A DNA stretch of 64,000 nucleotides from Pandoraea commovens (GTDB lineage: Bacteria > Pseudomonadota > Gammaproteobacteria > Burkholderiales > Burkholderiaceae): NCBI RefSeq assembly GCF_902459615.1, contig NZ_CABPSA010000001.1, positions 496,001-560,000 of the forward strand, read 5' to 3'. Shown here one piece after another: positions 50,586 to 58,879 of the stretch (its first letter is position 1; each line of letters begins with the position of its first letter). Position numbers and translations under genes: made by a program. The notes under the pieces were generated by a model that saw nothing but the letters and a program-made list of their open reading frames with translations, was not told where the DNA came from and did not search any database.

Positions 50586-51530
50586 TTATGCCGGCGTGAT
50601 GACGTCCTTGAGGAAGAAGCCGAGCTGCGGTGCGCAGACGACTTCCTTGACCGATTCGCCGACGCGCACGCGAACGCCGCCACGCAGGCCGATCTTCGAG
50701 TCCGATTCGGCACCAGCGATGCGCGAGCCGTATTCAGCGGTGAAGCCGAACGTGACGTTCGCACCGTCGACAACGCCGGCGATCTTGGCGGCAGCGGTGT
50801 CCTGATACAGCAACGACATGCCACCGCTCCAGGCCGGTGCAATCTTGGCCTGTTGACCAGGCTTCGAGAGGTTCACACGAGCACGGCCGACCAGGATCTG
50901 GTCGATTTCGAGCAGCTCGGCCACTTGCTCACGCGTCGCTGCGCCCTTGTCGCCCGCGTTGCCGTGCACAGCCTTGGCGATGACCGGATGGGTGCGCAAT
51001 GCACGCCATTCGGACTGGCCAAGCACCGCGACGTTGGGGCGCATGATCGGGCGATCCAGCACATCGAGCAGGTATTCGAGCGGGTCGCTGTTCGCGTTGT
51101 CGAAGCGATCCGTCGCGGCGACGTTCTCCGAGTTGCCGTTGTACGTCGCAGCGTTGAACACCTGGCGGGCGACACGGATCTCGCGCCCCAGGAGGATCAG
51201 GCCGGACAGCATCTCGGTCGTCAGCGCCTGCAAATTGGTGTTATCCGGCGCGTTGTCGATATCGGTCTGAGGCAGCGGGTGATCCAGACCGTGGTCCTCG
51301 GTCTCCGAGGTCTTGCGCTCGCCGTTGAACTCGACTTCGTTGACTTGCGAGCGACGACCGACCTTCGTGTCCGGCACGGTGAACTGCTGCTCGGGCGGGT
51401 AGTACTGGTACGCAAAAGTCGGCTTGCCCAGCGGTGACGTGCGCGGCAGGACCAGGTCGGCGATCATCGCCTGGTTGCGCACGATCACCGCAATGGCGGT
51501 CAACTGCGGATCGATCGGAAACGGACCCAT
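50586..51530 (-). CDS. Major capsid protein
   Basis: 314 residues beginning MGPFPIDPQLTAIAVIVRNQ, followed by DLVLPRTSPLGKPTFAYQYYP, RPIMRPNVAVLGQSEWRALRTHPVIAKAVHG-type core and a C-terminus rich in beta strands. This family is the major capsid protein of many transposable phages (HK97 fold). It follows the decoration and protease genes and precedes the connector genes. Confidence 0.87.
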   Translation of the reverse strand: MGPFPIDPQLTAIAVIVRNQAMIADLVLPRTSPLGKPTFAYQYYPPEQQFTVPDTKVGRRSQVNEVEFNGERKTSETEDHGLDHPLPQTDIDNAPDNTNLQALTTEMLSGLILLGREIRVARQVFNAATYNGNSENVAATDRFDNANSDPLEYLLDVLDRPIMRPNVAVLGQSEWRALRTHPVIAKAVHGNAGDKGAATREQVAELLEIDQILVGRARVNLSKPGQQAKIAPAWSGGMSLLYQDTAAAKIAGVVDGANVTFGFTAEYGSRIAGAESDSKIGLRGGVRVRVGESVKEVVCAPQLGFFLKDVITPA

Positions 51531-51589
51531 AGAGTGCTCCTAAACTTAGAGTGAACTGCGATGTGTGTGCTGAAGGCGAAGCTGGGCGA

Positions 51590-51946
51590 TTAGCGACCGA
51601 TGAACACCGAGCCGATGTCCCCAACTGCGCCGCTAATCAACGCCTCGCCGACCGAGACGTCACCCTCGGCCGCCGCTACTGCGCGTCCCTGTGCATCGGC
51701 TTTGATGCGGTCGCCACGCGTGACCACACCACCGTACATGACCGGCGTCGGACCGAGCAGCACGACGTCGGCGCGCTCTCCGATCGCGGCCGTCGCGTCA
51801 GTGGACGCGCCCAGCAGCTTTTCGCCGGCCGTGCCGGTCCCGGTCTTGATCTGGTCATCAGCGTCGCCATACGCAACAAGTTGGTGCGAGGCGATCGCGG
51901 TGGCCGCAACGTAGTTGGCGACCAAAATTCGTTTGTTGGTGAGCAT
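51590..51946 (-). CDS. Capsid decoration (DUF2190-like) protein
   Basis: 118 residues, almost entirely beta and rich in Ala/Gly: VANYVAATAIASHQLVAYG, GASTDATAAIGERADVVLLGPTPVMYGG, RIKADAQGRAVAAAEGD. It has the look of head fibre/cement proteins lying between protease and capsid genes. Confidence 0.72.
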   Translation of the reverse strand: MLTNKRILVANYVAATAIASHQLVAYGDADDQIKTGTGTAGEKLLGASTDATAAIGERADVVLLGPTPVMYGGVVTRGDRIKADAQGRAVAAAEGDVSVGEALISGAVGDIGSVFIGR

Positions 51947-51992
51947 TTCGATCCTCTATCGGATAAGTGGAAGTGCGTGTGCCTCGACTGGC

Positions 51993-53150
51993 TTAGCCGG
52001 CTGCCGCGCTGGTGGAGACTTTCATGACGGCGTCGGCATACGACACCGTGACGCCCTTAGCCGCTTGGCTCGTCATGAACTCCTTGGCCTTCTCGGCAAG
52101 CGCTGCTGCGTCGTTGACATCGGTCGGCGTGCCGCCGTCTTCGCGCTGGCCGAGCTTGATAACCGGGGCACGAGCCGACATGAACTCTGCGAACCATTGC
52201 GCGGGGGTTTTGGTGACCGTGCCGTTGTTCGCCGAAAACTCGAACGATTGGCCGGCGGTCTCGATCTGCGCCATGAACTCGGCCAGGCCCGTCTTTTCGG
52301 CCGGCAGCACTCGGCCTTCATCGAGCCAACCGGCAATCTGCGTCTGGATTCGCTCGGCGCGACGTTCGCCCTCGACGCGCGCCGTGCGGGCGTCAGCCTC
52401 GTCCACGCGCTGGCTGAATTCAGCGGTTGCCGTCTCGCGGCCCTGTGCCATGCCTTCCTGGCGCGCACGGTCCAGGTCGTCTTTCGTGAAGTTCACGTCA
52501 TTACCTCCGGGGTGGGAAAAAGCGGGAATGGCGGACGCCGTGTCGGCATCGTTCGCCGCACGCGCTGCCTCTTCAATGGATTCGACCTGGTAGTTCGGTA
52601 GCACCGAGTCAGCTACCTCCATGCCCTGGGAGCCGATGATCCATTCACGGATGCCGCGAAACAGTCGAGCTGCCGAATTGAGGCCCCAGCCGAGTTGCGC
52701 AACGCCGGGTGCGGCGAACTCGAAGCACTCCTGGCCGTCTGAAAACTCGACGGGGCGCAGGCCATCGATGGCAGGAGGCGTCGCACCGAGCCAGCCAACA
52801 TGACGAACACGCCAGCCGTGCTGCGGATCCTTGAACACCGACACGGAGCGATTCCGGTATGCACCCGACTCAACGCCTGCGGCGAATTGCGGGTTGATGT
52901 CTTCGAAGCGCGCGAACAGCGTGTCGCCGTCCCGCTTAATGTCGCTGGTCCAGGCGTACGCCGGATCGTTGTGTTTCGGATGACCAAGCACTGCCGGGGC
53001 TGCGCCCAATGCGTGATTGGCGACCATCTGATCGAGATCGGCACGCGAAAACGTGATGTGCTGACCTTTGGCGTCGGTATGACTGCCGGCCCGAAACACC
53101 TCGATCCAGTTGGCGAGGCCCTTAGCTTGAGGAAGAGTGGTCTTGTCCAT
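51993..53150 (-). CDS. Prohead protease/scaffold (Mu gpI-like)
   Basis: 385 residues from ATG 53150 (MDKTTLPQAKGLANWIEVFRAG). The N-terminal half is the Mu gpI-type protease (ITFSRADLDQMVANH, PAVLGHPKHNDPAYAW, VSVFKDPQHGWRVRHVGWLGATPPAIDGL). Residues about 230-300 form an Arg/Glu-rich coiled coil that can serve as scaffold, as in Mu gpI/gpZ. It starts the head operon, 38 bp downstream of late operator B. Confidence 0.88.
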   Translation of the reverse strand: MDKTTLPQAKGLANWIEVFRAGSHTDAKGQHITFSRADLDQMVANHALGAAPAVLGHPKHNDPAYAWTSDIKRDGDTLFARFEDINPQFAAGVESGAYRNRSVSVFKDPQHGWRVRHVGWLGATPPAIDGLRPVEFSDGQECFEFAAPGVAQLGWGLNSAARLFRGIREWIIGSQGMEVADSVLPNYQVESIEEAARAANDADTASAIPAFSHPGGNDVNFTKDDLDRARQEGMAQGRETATAEFSQRVDEADARTARVEGERRAERIQTQIAGWLDEGRVLPAEKTGLAEFMAQIETAGQSFEFSANNGTVTKTPAQWFAEFMSARAPVIKLGQREDGGTPTDVNDAAALAEKAKEFMTSQAAKGVTVSYADAVMKVSTSAAAG

Positions 53151-53187
53151 GCCTCGCAGTGTGCGCGGCTCGGACCAGGAAAAATTG

Positions 53188-53201
53188 GTGAACCATTTCA
53201 C
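53188..53201. promoter_or_regulatory. Late operator site B
   Basis: GTGAACCATTTCAC matches site A at 13 of 14 bases. It lies 38 bp upstream of the protease start, just downstream of mor, so it sits in the probable late promoter. The rest of 53202-53359 has no gene and no clear terminator. Confidence 0.55.
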
Positions 53202-53359
53202 AAGCAAACGGTTCGTTGGGACGGTTTGAGGCAGGCGGACTGAGAGGGCCTAGGAGCCGTTGGCGGGGTTAGGTGACCGAAGGGTCGTCCCGGAGGGTAG
53301 CAGCGGTTTTGAAATACGGTTTGAAGGTTTTTGAATGGGGTTCCCTTGGACAGTGAACC

Positions 53360-53761
53360 TCACTCAAACAAATCGCCGCTCGATGGTTCGGCGGGGCGCT
53401 CTCCGAGAATCTGGAAAACGCGGCGCATCGTGTATCCGGTACGGATGGCGATCTGATCAACGGTCAGTCGCTCGAAGTAGCGAAGATGGCGCACGATTTG
53501 GTGGCGCTGCTGGCGCGTGATGGCGTCTTTCTTCGGTAGCATGACCGTCTCGCCACCGAAGCGATCCACGAGGGCCACGAAGGCGACCGGGCCAATATGA
53601 TCGACCAGCATATGCTGCGGATCGACCCGCTTGGGCACCGAAAGATATGCGCCACCGCGCCAGTCGATCAGTGCGAATGCAGCGGCCTCACCGATACAAT
53701 CGATGAGCTCGCGCAGCAGCTCGGGCAACGCAGCGCGATTGATGACGGCCCCCGTGCTCAT
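53360..53761 (-). CDS. mor: Mor-family transcription activator
   Basis: 133 residues beginning MSTGAVINRAALPELLRELIDCIGEAAAF, with KRVDPQHMLVDHIGPVAFVALVDRFGGETVMLPK and a C-terminal helix-turn-helix (RYFERLTVDQIAIRTGYTMRRVFQILGE). Mu Mor activates the middle promoter and its relative C the late promoters. Only one such protein is seen here, so it may control all late operons. Its ATG overlaps the gp16 stop (ATGA). Confidence 0.9.
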   Translation of the reverse strand: MSTGAVINRAALPELLRELIDCIGEAAAFALIDWRGGAYLSVPKRVDPQHMLVDHIGPVAFVALVDRFGGETVMLPKKDAITRQQRHQIVRHLRYFERLTVDQIAIRTGYTMRRVFQILGERPAEPSSGDLFE

Positions 53762-54186
53762 AGCGTCAGGTCGACTTCGGGATCTACCCGAAGTAGCCAC
53801 TTCTTGGCCGATTCGATCAGATGCTGCAGTTCCTCGCTTCGCGCAAAGCGAAGCGAGTCGAGTCCAGGAATACGACGCTTGGCCCAGGCCTCCATCGCGT
53901 CCTCTGTCTTGACCTGGATCGCTCCGCGCTCAGCGAGCATCCCCCACAAGACACGCAGCTTGCGCAACTGCGGCTCATTCCAGGATTGCGGCTTGCCCGC
54001 ATCGAGCAGCTTGTGCAGGCGTCCGTGTGCCTGGCTTCGTTGCCGCTCCGTCAGCGCGGTTGCCGAGCGCACGCCGAACTGGGCGAACAGCCAATCCTTG
54101 TATTGGTCCTCGGTCATGCCCGCCTTCATGGCCTTCAGACGGACCATCTGTGTGTCGCGCTTTGCCGGATCTTGAGACAGTGCCAT
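53758..54186 (-). CDS. Mu gp16-like regulatory protein (DUF1018)
   Basis: 142 residues beginning MALSQDPAKRDTQMVRLKAMKAGMTEDQYKDWLFAQFG, a clear DUF1018/gp16 signature, followed by LTERQRSQAHGRLHKLLDAG. It lies directly upstream of mor, as in Mu. The ribosome site AAGGAGG is excellent. Confidence 0.87.
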   Translation of the reverse strand: MALSQDPAKRDTQMVRLKAMKAGMTEDQYKDWLFAQFGVRSATALTERQRSQAHGRLHKLLDAGKPQSWNEPQLRKLRVLWGMLAERGAIQVKTEDAMEAWAKRRIPGLDSLRFARSEELQHLIESAKKWLLRVDPEVDLTL

Positions 54187-54187
54187 G

Positions 54188-54511
54188 TCAACCTCCTTGA
54201 GCAGCAACAAGGGCGCTTTCAAGCTGCGCCCGGAATTCGATGGCGCGCGCCAGGACTGAAGGCATTTCGCTCCCATACTTGCGAACGTGCTCGACCGCAT
54301 TTCGGAATGCAGCCGTTTTCGTACCACCCTCACCGAAGCACGCGCCAGACAGGAGGTGCGTTACGGTCCACCCCTGGAACTCCCCTAAGGCGCTGTGGCG
54401 TGCGTGGATGCCGAACGACGCATTCGTGTACGGCAGACGAATGCATTCCCCGCATACGGTAGTCAGCTGTTCGCCAACGACAACCTCGTAATAGATTTTC
54501 ACGTCCTTCAT
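54188..54511 (-). CDS. Hypothetical early phage protein
   Basis: 107 residues (MKDVKIYYEVVVGEQLTTVCGECIRLPY ...). The N-terminal half is beta-rich with two Cys; the C-terminal half is helical. Not recognised. It is spaced 1 bp before the gp16 gene and is thus part of the early/middle operon. Confidence 0.6.
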   Translation of the reverse strand: MKDVKIYYEVVVGEQLTTVCGECIRLPYTNASFGIHARHSALGEFQGWTVTHLLSGACFGEGGTKTAAFRNAVEHVRKYGSEMPSVLARAIEFRAQLESALVAAQGG

Positions 54512-54538
54512 GCGTATGCCCCGAAGCCGAAGCGGCGA

Positions 54539-54991
54539 TTAGGAAAATTTGATCCCGTCGCGCCGGCACGATTTGCCTTTCGCGCACCAGTCGATCCAAG
54601 TCCGGAGCGCGAGGGCGGCACAGAGCGGATCCGTCGATTCGGGCACACCAGGAACGAGCAGCAATCCCGAGCTCTCCCCCTTACCGTGCCGGGCAACAGC
54701 ATCCAGAAACGGCTTCAGTGCATATTTCGGTCCTATAGCGATGACGATAGGGCCGCGACCATCTGCGCTGCTCTCTGGTGCCGCGTCACCGATCTCAATG
54801 AGACCGGAGGCCCAGCACCACGCGACCTGTGGGCGCATGTCGTAGAAGCTCTTGCAGTTGCATCGCGGGCAACAGGTATCGCTAACCTGAAGCGCAGCGG
54901 CCGATTGACGTGGACGTGGTTTCAGAATGCGTTCGGCTTCGCGATGTTGGAAGCGGCAACGCGTGCATTTCACGGGCGTGTCTTTTGTCAT
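54539..54991 (-). CDS. Zinc-ribbon-like hypothetical phage protein
   Basis: 150 residues with VKCTRCRF at the N-terminus and CCPRCNCKSF near residue 42, two Cys pairs that may bind zinc, in the style of Com-type translational regulators of Mu-like phages. The C-terminal half has another Cys pair (WCAKGKSC). A Com-like role is possible but the protein is longer than Com (about 60 residues). Confidence 0.55.
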   Translation of the reverse strand: MTKDTPVKCTRCRFQHREAERILKPRPRQSAAALQVSDTCCPRCNCKSFYDMRPQVAWCWASGLIEIGDAAPESSADGRGPIVIAIGPKYALKPFLDAVARHGKGESSGLLLVPGVPESTDPLCAALALRTWIDWCAKGKSCRRDGIKFS

Positions 54992-55006
54992 GTCTTGTCT
55001 CGCTCC

Positions 55007-55357
55007 TTAAGCTGCGGCGCGTTCCCGCACGTAGACGTCAACGTCATCAAAGTCGAAAGCGTCGTAACGCAGCACTCGCAGGCCAGTAGATCCGTCCACT
55101 GCCGGGTAGCCTTCGACACACCCTCGATCGAAGCTGTCGCATGGCGAGATTGACGTGATGGCCTCGACCAGAAACGCGACCGTGAAGCGGCGAAGAAACG
55201 CGTGGAGCGGCCCATGCTCTGCGAGCTTTTCGGCTCCGTCACCCCAAAACATCACAAACTCGGTGAGCACTTCAGGCGTCAGGATGTCGTGATCGACCTC
55301 CACGTCAATCTGGGCACCGAACTCGTGCTCCAAGGTGTATTTCTTGATGGTAGGCAT
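55007..55357 (-). CDS. DUF2528-family phage protein
   Basis: 116 residues from ATG 55357 (MPTIKKYTLEHEFGAQIDVEVDHDILT), with GAGGAAG upstream. VDHDILTPEVLTEFVMFWGDGAEKLAEHG and YPAVDGSTGLRVLRYDAFDFD match DUF2528, found in early regions of transposable phages. Function unknown. Confidence 0.75.
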   Translation of the reverse strand: MPTIKKYTLEHEFGAQIDVEVDHDILTPEVLTEFVMFWGDGAEKLAEHGPLHAFLRRFTVAFLVEAITSISPCDSFDRGCVEGYPAVDGSTGLRVLRYDAFDFDDVDVYVRERAAA

Positions 55358-55409
55358 TGGCTTCCTCAAATGTGGCTGCTCGTCAGTACCCGGCAACCAC
55401 GCCGGATAG

Positions 55410-55429
55410 ACGCCCGCTTTCGCGGGCGT
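55410..55429. terminator. Hairpin after the HU gene
   Basis: ACGCCCGC-TTTC-GCGGGCGT lies 7 bp after the HU stop codon on the minus strand. The stem has 8 GC-rich pairs with a tetraloop. The U-tract (TTT) follows only on the plus strand, so efficiency leftward is uncertain. Confidence 0.6.
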
Positions 55430-55435
55430 TTCGCA

Positions 55436-55720
55436 TCAGAACGCAGGCGTATTTACAGCGTCTTTCAACGTCTTTCCGGCCTTGAACTTCACGGCCTTGC
55501 TGGCAGCAATCTCGATCGCCTCACCGGTCGCCGGGTTACGGCCAGTGCGCGCATCCCGCTGCGAGACGCCGAAGGTGCCGAAACCCGACAGGGAGACATC
55601 GCCGTCTTCCTGCAGACCGATACGGATGGCGTCGAGCACCGCATCGACGGATTGCGCGGCTTGCGCCTTGGTTTGCTCGGCATTCTTGGCGACGGCTTCG
55701 ATCAGTTGCGACTTGTTCAT
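55436..55720 (-). CDS. Phage-encoded HU-family DNA-bending protein
   Basis: 94 residues: MNKSQLIEAVAKNAEQTKAQ, GFGTFGVSQRDARTGRNPATGE and the C-terminal KAVKFKAGKTLKDAVN define the HU/IHF family. Mu uses host HU and IHF at its transposition enhancer and left end, so a phage-encoded copy may support transpososome assembly or early control. Confidence 0.93.
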   Translation of the reverse strand: MNKSQLIEAVAKNAEQTKAQAAQSVDAVLDAIRIGLQEDGDVSLSGFGTFGVSQRDARTGRNPATGEAIEIAASKAVKFKAGKTLKDAVNTPAF

Positions 55721-55771
55721 GAGGTAGCTCTCCAGTTGGATTGAGATGCCGCGAAACGCTCGCGGCGGGCG

Positions 55772-56173
55772 TTACTGCAATCGAACGTAGGACGGCGTGT
55801 GAACCCAGCCGATGAGGTTGCCGGTGAACGGCAATCCGTACTGGCCTGCGATGAAAGCGACCATGTCGCGCCATCCGTCGAATCCGTCGGCACGGGCCAG
55901 CGCCTCGACCTGCGCTTCCTCCAGCAAGCGATCGCCGACGAACACCTGCGGCAAGCGGTCGGCGAGCGGCGGCAGGATCTGGATCTCGGACACGTACTCG
56001 CAAACCTCTTGGGCGATCATCCGGGCGCGCGGCGATCGGAGAGCAACGTACATGCGCAGCACGTCGCCTGGCTCCGGATCCCGTCCGTCGACGCGCTTGG
56101 CGCGAATGGTGTGAGGTTTGCGGCCGCTGATGATCAGCGGCTCGAAGTGCGATTGAAAGTTGAGCAGGTGCAT
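55772..56173 (-). CDS. ASCH-domain-like phage protein
   Basis: 133 residues from ATG 56173: MHLLNFQSHFEPLIISGRKPHTIRAKR, then DPEPGDVLRMYVALRSPRAR and a helical C-terminus ending in GWVHTPSYVRL. The N-terminal F-x(2)-I-x-SG-x-K-x-HTIR arrangement and the GD-turn resemble ASCH domains, which bind RNA or modified nucleotides. It lies 10 bp after the DUF3164 gene. Confidence 0.7.
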   Translation of the reverse strand: MHLLNFQSHFEPLIISGRKPHTIRAKRVDGRDPEPGDVLRMYVALRSPRARMIAQEVCEYVSEIQILPPLADRLPQVFVGDRLLEEAQVEALARADGFDGWRDMVAFIAGQYGLPFTGNLIGWVHTPSYVRLQ

Positions 56174-56183
56174 GTCCAGGGCC

Positions 56184-56810
56184 TCACAGCGAAGCGAAGT
56201 CAAGGCTGATTGCCGTGTACTGCTCGCTGCCCTCCAGGCGCTCGTAGAAGCGCATGTACGTCTTCGTGCCAACGACTTGCACCGACTCGCCGATGGCCAA
56301 CATGGCGCGCTGCCACTTCTCGTCATCGATCTCCAGGCGACGCAGCGCCAGCACACGGCCCACGTTGATCTTGCCTTCCTTGTCCGTCTCGAATGCTTGC
56401 TGGACAAGCACCTGAATCTTCGGATCGCTACCGCGCGCCCACTCCGTGATGCACTCATCGATGAGCACCTTTGCGGCCTGCAGACGCTCATCGAACGACA
56501 TGTTCTCTGCGCGTTGGATGACGACCTTGAGCGAGCCATCAAACGAGTGCAGCGTCACGTTGCCCTTGGCACCGCCCAGCTTCACGTCGTACTTGTCCGC
56601 TGAGAGCGAGATAAAGGCGTTGGCATCGCCAAACAGACGTTGCTTGAGCCCGCTCAAGCTCTCCTGCGCGGCCTTTGCTGCGTCGATCATTTCCCGGACC
56701 AGGCCGTCGCGCTCCAGATCGATGTCGCGGATCGTAGCCTCGGGCACCAGGTGGCCCACAGCGTTTTTGCGGTAGCCCGTCGGAATAACTTCTTTGGTCT
56801 GCTTGGTCAT
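56184..56810 (-). CDS. DUF3164-family phage protein
   Basis: 208 residues: YRKNAVGHLVPEATIRDIDLERDGLVREMI, LGGAKGNVTLHSFDGSLKVVIQRAE and LKVLIDECITEW-type segments are those of DUF3164, an early protein common in Mu-like phages downstream of the MuB gene. It overlaps the neighbouring gene by 4 bp. Function unknown. Confidence 0.82.
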   Translation of the reverse strand: MTKQTKEVIPTGYRKNAVGHLVPEATIRDIDLERDGLVREMIDAAKAAQESLSGLKQRLFGDANAFISLSADKYDVKLGGAKGNVTLHSFDGSLKVVIQRAENMSFDERLQAAKVLIDECITEWARGSDPKIQVLVQQAFETDKEGKINVGRVLALRRLEIDDEKWQRAMLAIGESVQVVGTKTYMRFYERLEGSEQYTAISLDFASL

Positions 56811-57394
56811 GATGGATCCCTCGGTTTTAACTTCAGCTGTTCACGGATGTGCTGCGGCATCTTCGATTTGGGCAGGGAAGCGTCCAATCGGATCGGGCCT
56901 CCCTCAGGCCCGGTTTGTGCGCGACGTTCTTCGGCGGTCCCTGCGCCAGAGACGCCGCGCAGCTGCGCTTCGCGTGCTTCTTCCGCACGCCCAGCGGCGC
57001 GGATGATCTGGCTGGCCATCACGGAACGAAGCCAACCGTGCGACTTGAGCGGCAGATCAAGCTTTCCCTGGTGTGCCTGGTCGACGGCATAAGCCATCGC
57101 GGACGACCAATTGGCGAGCGGCGCGGCGTACGTCGTTCCGTTCCAGGTCAACTGCGCGGCGCGCATTTCGGGCTCAAGCTCGCGGATCAACGTCACCATG
57201 CGTCCCCAGGCCATCTGCGACTTGCGCGGCGCGAACAGGCTCAGATAGCGCAGCAGCGGCTTGATGAAGGCATCGCCGGCCGGGTGAATGTCGGTCAGCG
57301 CGAGCACGATGTCGCGCATGCTGTCGTCAGCGAGCACGACATCCAGGCTCATGCGCACACGGCAGTTCGGGCAGGTGATTTCAGGAAGCGGCAT
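56807..57394 (-). CDS. Hypothetical early protein with N-terminal Cys pair
   Basis: 195 residues from ATG 57394 (MPLPEITCPNCRVRMSLDVVLAD), preferred because GGGGGG lies 5 bases upstream; a GTG at 57415 is the alternative. A CxxC pair at the N-terminus is followed by a helical region (YLSLFAPRKSQMAWGRMVTLIRELEPEM) and an Arg-rich, probably disordered end. It resembles early-region proteins of transposable phages without a known role. Confidence 0.6.
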   Translation of the reverse strand: MPLPEITCPNCRVRMSLDVVLADDSMRDIVLALTDIHPAGDAFIKPLLRYLSLFAPRKSQMAWGRMVTLIRELEPEMRAAQLTWNGTTYAAPLANWSSAMAYAVDQAHQGKLDLPLKSHGWLRSVMASQIIRAAGRAEEAREAQLRGVSGAGTAEERRAQTGPEGGPIRLDASLPKSKMPQHIREQLKLKPRDPS

Positions 57395-57686
57395 CGCAGC
57401 CCCCCGAGCGATCACGCAAGGTTTCCTGCAAGCGGCGCTGAAGTGCGCGCCGTTGGTTCTTGCAACGCCGCTCGATCAGAGCGAAATTGGCCTGGGCACT
57501 CAAGTACTCGCCGTGCAGCCACGCGAGCTCCCGAATCGCTCGACGCTCGTCGCGCTCCAACGCGCGCAATTGGAAGTGCACGCGCACGCGCTGGGCAGTA
57601 AGGCGCGCCTCCGCAGCGACTCGCTGCAGGCCAGCAAGTACTTCCGCCAGCACTGGGCCCCGCTTCCATCGGTTAGACCGGTTCAT
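57381..57686 (-). CDS. Small basic helical hypothetical protein
   Basis: 101 residues, strongly basic and almost entirely helical (LTAQRVRVHFQLRALERDERRAIRELAWLHGEYL), probably a coiled coil. It overlaps both neighbours by 14 bp. Not recognised. Confidence 0.55.
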   Translation of the reverse strand: MNRSNRWKRGPVLAEVLAGLQRVAAEARLTAQRVRVHFQLRALERDERRAIRELAWLHGEYLSAQANFALIERRCKNQRRALQRRLQETLRDRSGGCDAAS

Positions 57687-57870
57687 GCTGCGCCTCCTGT
57701 TCTGCCGTCGGCGGTGTCGTGAGCCACGCGGTAATCGCTGCCGCCTGAGGCGTCGGGGCACCATTCGCCAGTGCTTCGAGCATCGGCAGCGCGAAGCGTC
57801 CCGTTACGCTGATACGCGTGCGGCCAGGCTTCTGAGTGATGGTGATGCATGAGCGCGTTTTCTTCGTCAT
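57673..57870 (-). CDS. Small hypothetical early phage protein
   Basis: 65 residues from ATG 57870 (MTKKTRSCITITQKPGRTRISVTG), with GAGG upstream. A short beta hairpin is followed by an Ala/Pro-rich helix. It lies 7 bp after the MuB-type gene. Not recognised. Confidence 0.55.
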   Translation of the reverse strand: MTKKTRSCITITQKPGRTRISVTGRFALPMLEALANGAPTPQAAAITAWLTTPPTAEQEAQHEPV

Positions 57871-57877
57871 GGTTGCC

Positions 57878-58870
57878 TCACACGGTGCGTTGATCGCCGA
57901 GCAGCAGCGCGTCGCGAGCGACGGCATGGACCAGCTCAGCAGACAGTTCGTGGTTCTTCTTCAGGCCGTAGTCGCGCAGTGCCGGAATGAAGTTCTCGAT
58001 GAGCATGCGGGCGGAACCTCGGCAGTAATGCCAAAGCGCCTCCAGCACCTCGGCGGACAGTTCGCCCTGGTCGTCCAGTGCGGCCTGCGCCAAGGCGTCA
58101 GCGTCGTCGCGCGAAATGCCGCGAACGTTCTGCGGCCAGAAGCCCACACGCGAGCGGATCTGGTCGAACTGGCCGTAGCTGGGCTTGATGAGTTGGAGCA
58201 GGCGGTCCGTACCGACAAGGACGATGCCAATGCCTGCCTTGTCGCGGATCCGACGGAGGTAGTGCAGACAGTTCGGCATCATCGTTTCGGCTTCGTCCAC
58301 GATGATCAGATACGTTGAGCTCGAAAGCGCTTCAGCGATGGTCGCGAACTTCCCATCGAGCGTGCGTGCCATCGGTGCCGACAGATTCGCGCGCAGCTCA
58401 TCGAGCATCACGGCAGGCGACATGTTCGGATTCGCCTCAATGATGATCGTGTGACTGTTCTGCTCTTTGTACTGGCGTACGGCGTCCGTCTTGCCAACAC
58501 CGACGAATCCGGTGAGTACGCCGAAGTTGCGATATTTGCGAGCGCGATCGCACACCACGGTCGCAAGCTGTGACACGCTGGTTTGGACGTGTGGCATGGC
58601 GGCGATCGTCGCGCGCCCGACAATCGTCTCCAGCGCGTCAGCCATCATCCGCAGCCATTTCGACGGATCCGACGCATAGTTGCCGTTGAGTACGGTCGAC
58701 AGCGTGGTGACATTGACGCGCGAAAGTCGTGCGAGCCAAGCACGCGTCTTGCCGATGTCGGCCAGTTGCGTCGAGATCGCGAGTGCTTCGGCGCGGTTCT
58801 TGTCGCTGTAGTGCTCGGTCCACTCGGTCGGCACCGGCAGCGACGCTTCGTTTTGGCTCTTGGAAGTCAT
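57878..58870 (-). CDS. MuB-type transposition target ATPase
   Basis: 330 residues. An N-terminal helix-turn-helix (about 35-65, TRAWLARLSRVNVTTLSTVLNG) is followed by an AAA+ domain with Walker A GFVGVGKT at 121-128, Walker B LIIVDEAE near 190 and a sensor motif IVLVGTDRLL. MuB binds target DNA, stimulates the transposase and gives target immunity. The gene directly follows the transposase gene (9 bp). Confidence 0.9.
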   Translation of the reverse strand: MTSKSQNEASLPVPTEWTEHYSDKNRAEALAISTQLADIGKTRAWLARLSRVNVTTLSTVLNGNYASDPSKWLRMMADALETIVGRATIAAMPHVQTSVSQLATVVCDRARKYRNFGVLTGFVGVGKTDAVRQYKEQNSHTIIIEANPNMSPAVMLDELRANLSAPMARTLDGKFATIAEALSSSTYLIIVDEAETMMPNCLHYLRRIRDKAGIGIVLVGTDRLLQLIKPSYGQFDQIRSRVGFWPQNVRGISRDDADALAQAALDDQGELSAEVLEALWHYCRGSARMLIENFIPALRDYGLKKNHELSAELVHAVARDALLLGDQRTV

Positions 58871-58879
58871 GGACGCTCC

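Noticed and set aside
49944-51437. Long plus-strand open frame (about 497 codons)
   Set aside because: It is antisense to the capsid and connector genes, has an Arg-rich composition typical of shadow frames in GC-rich DNA, and has no recognisable domain.
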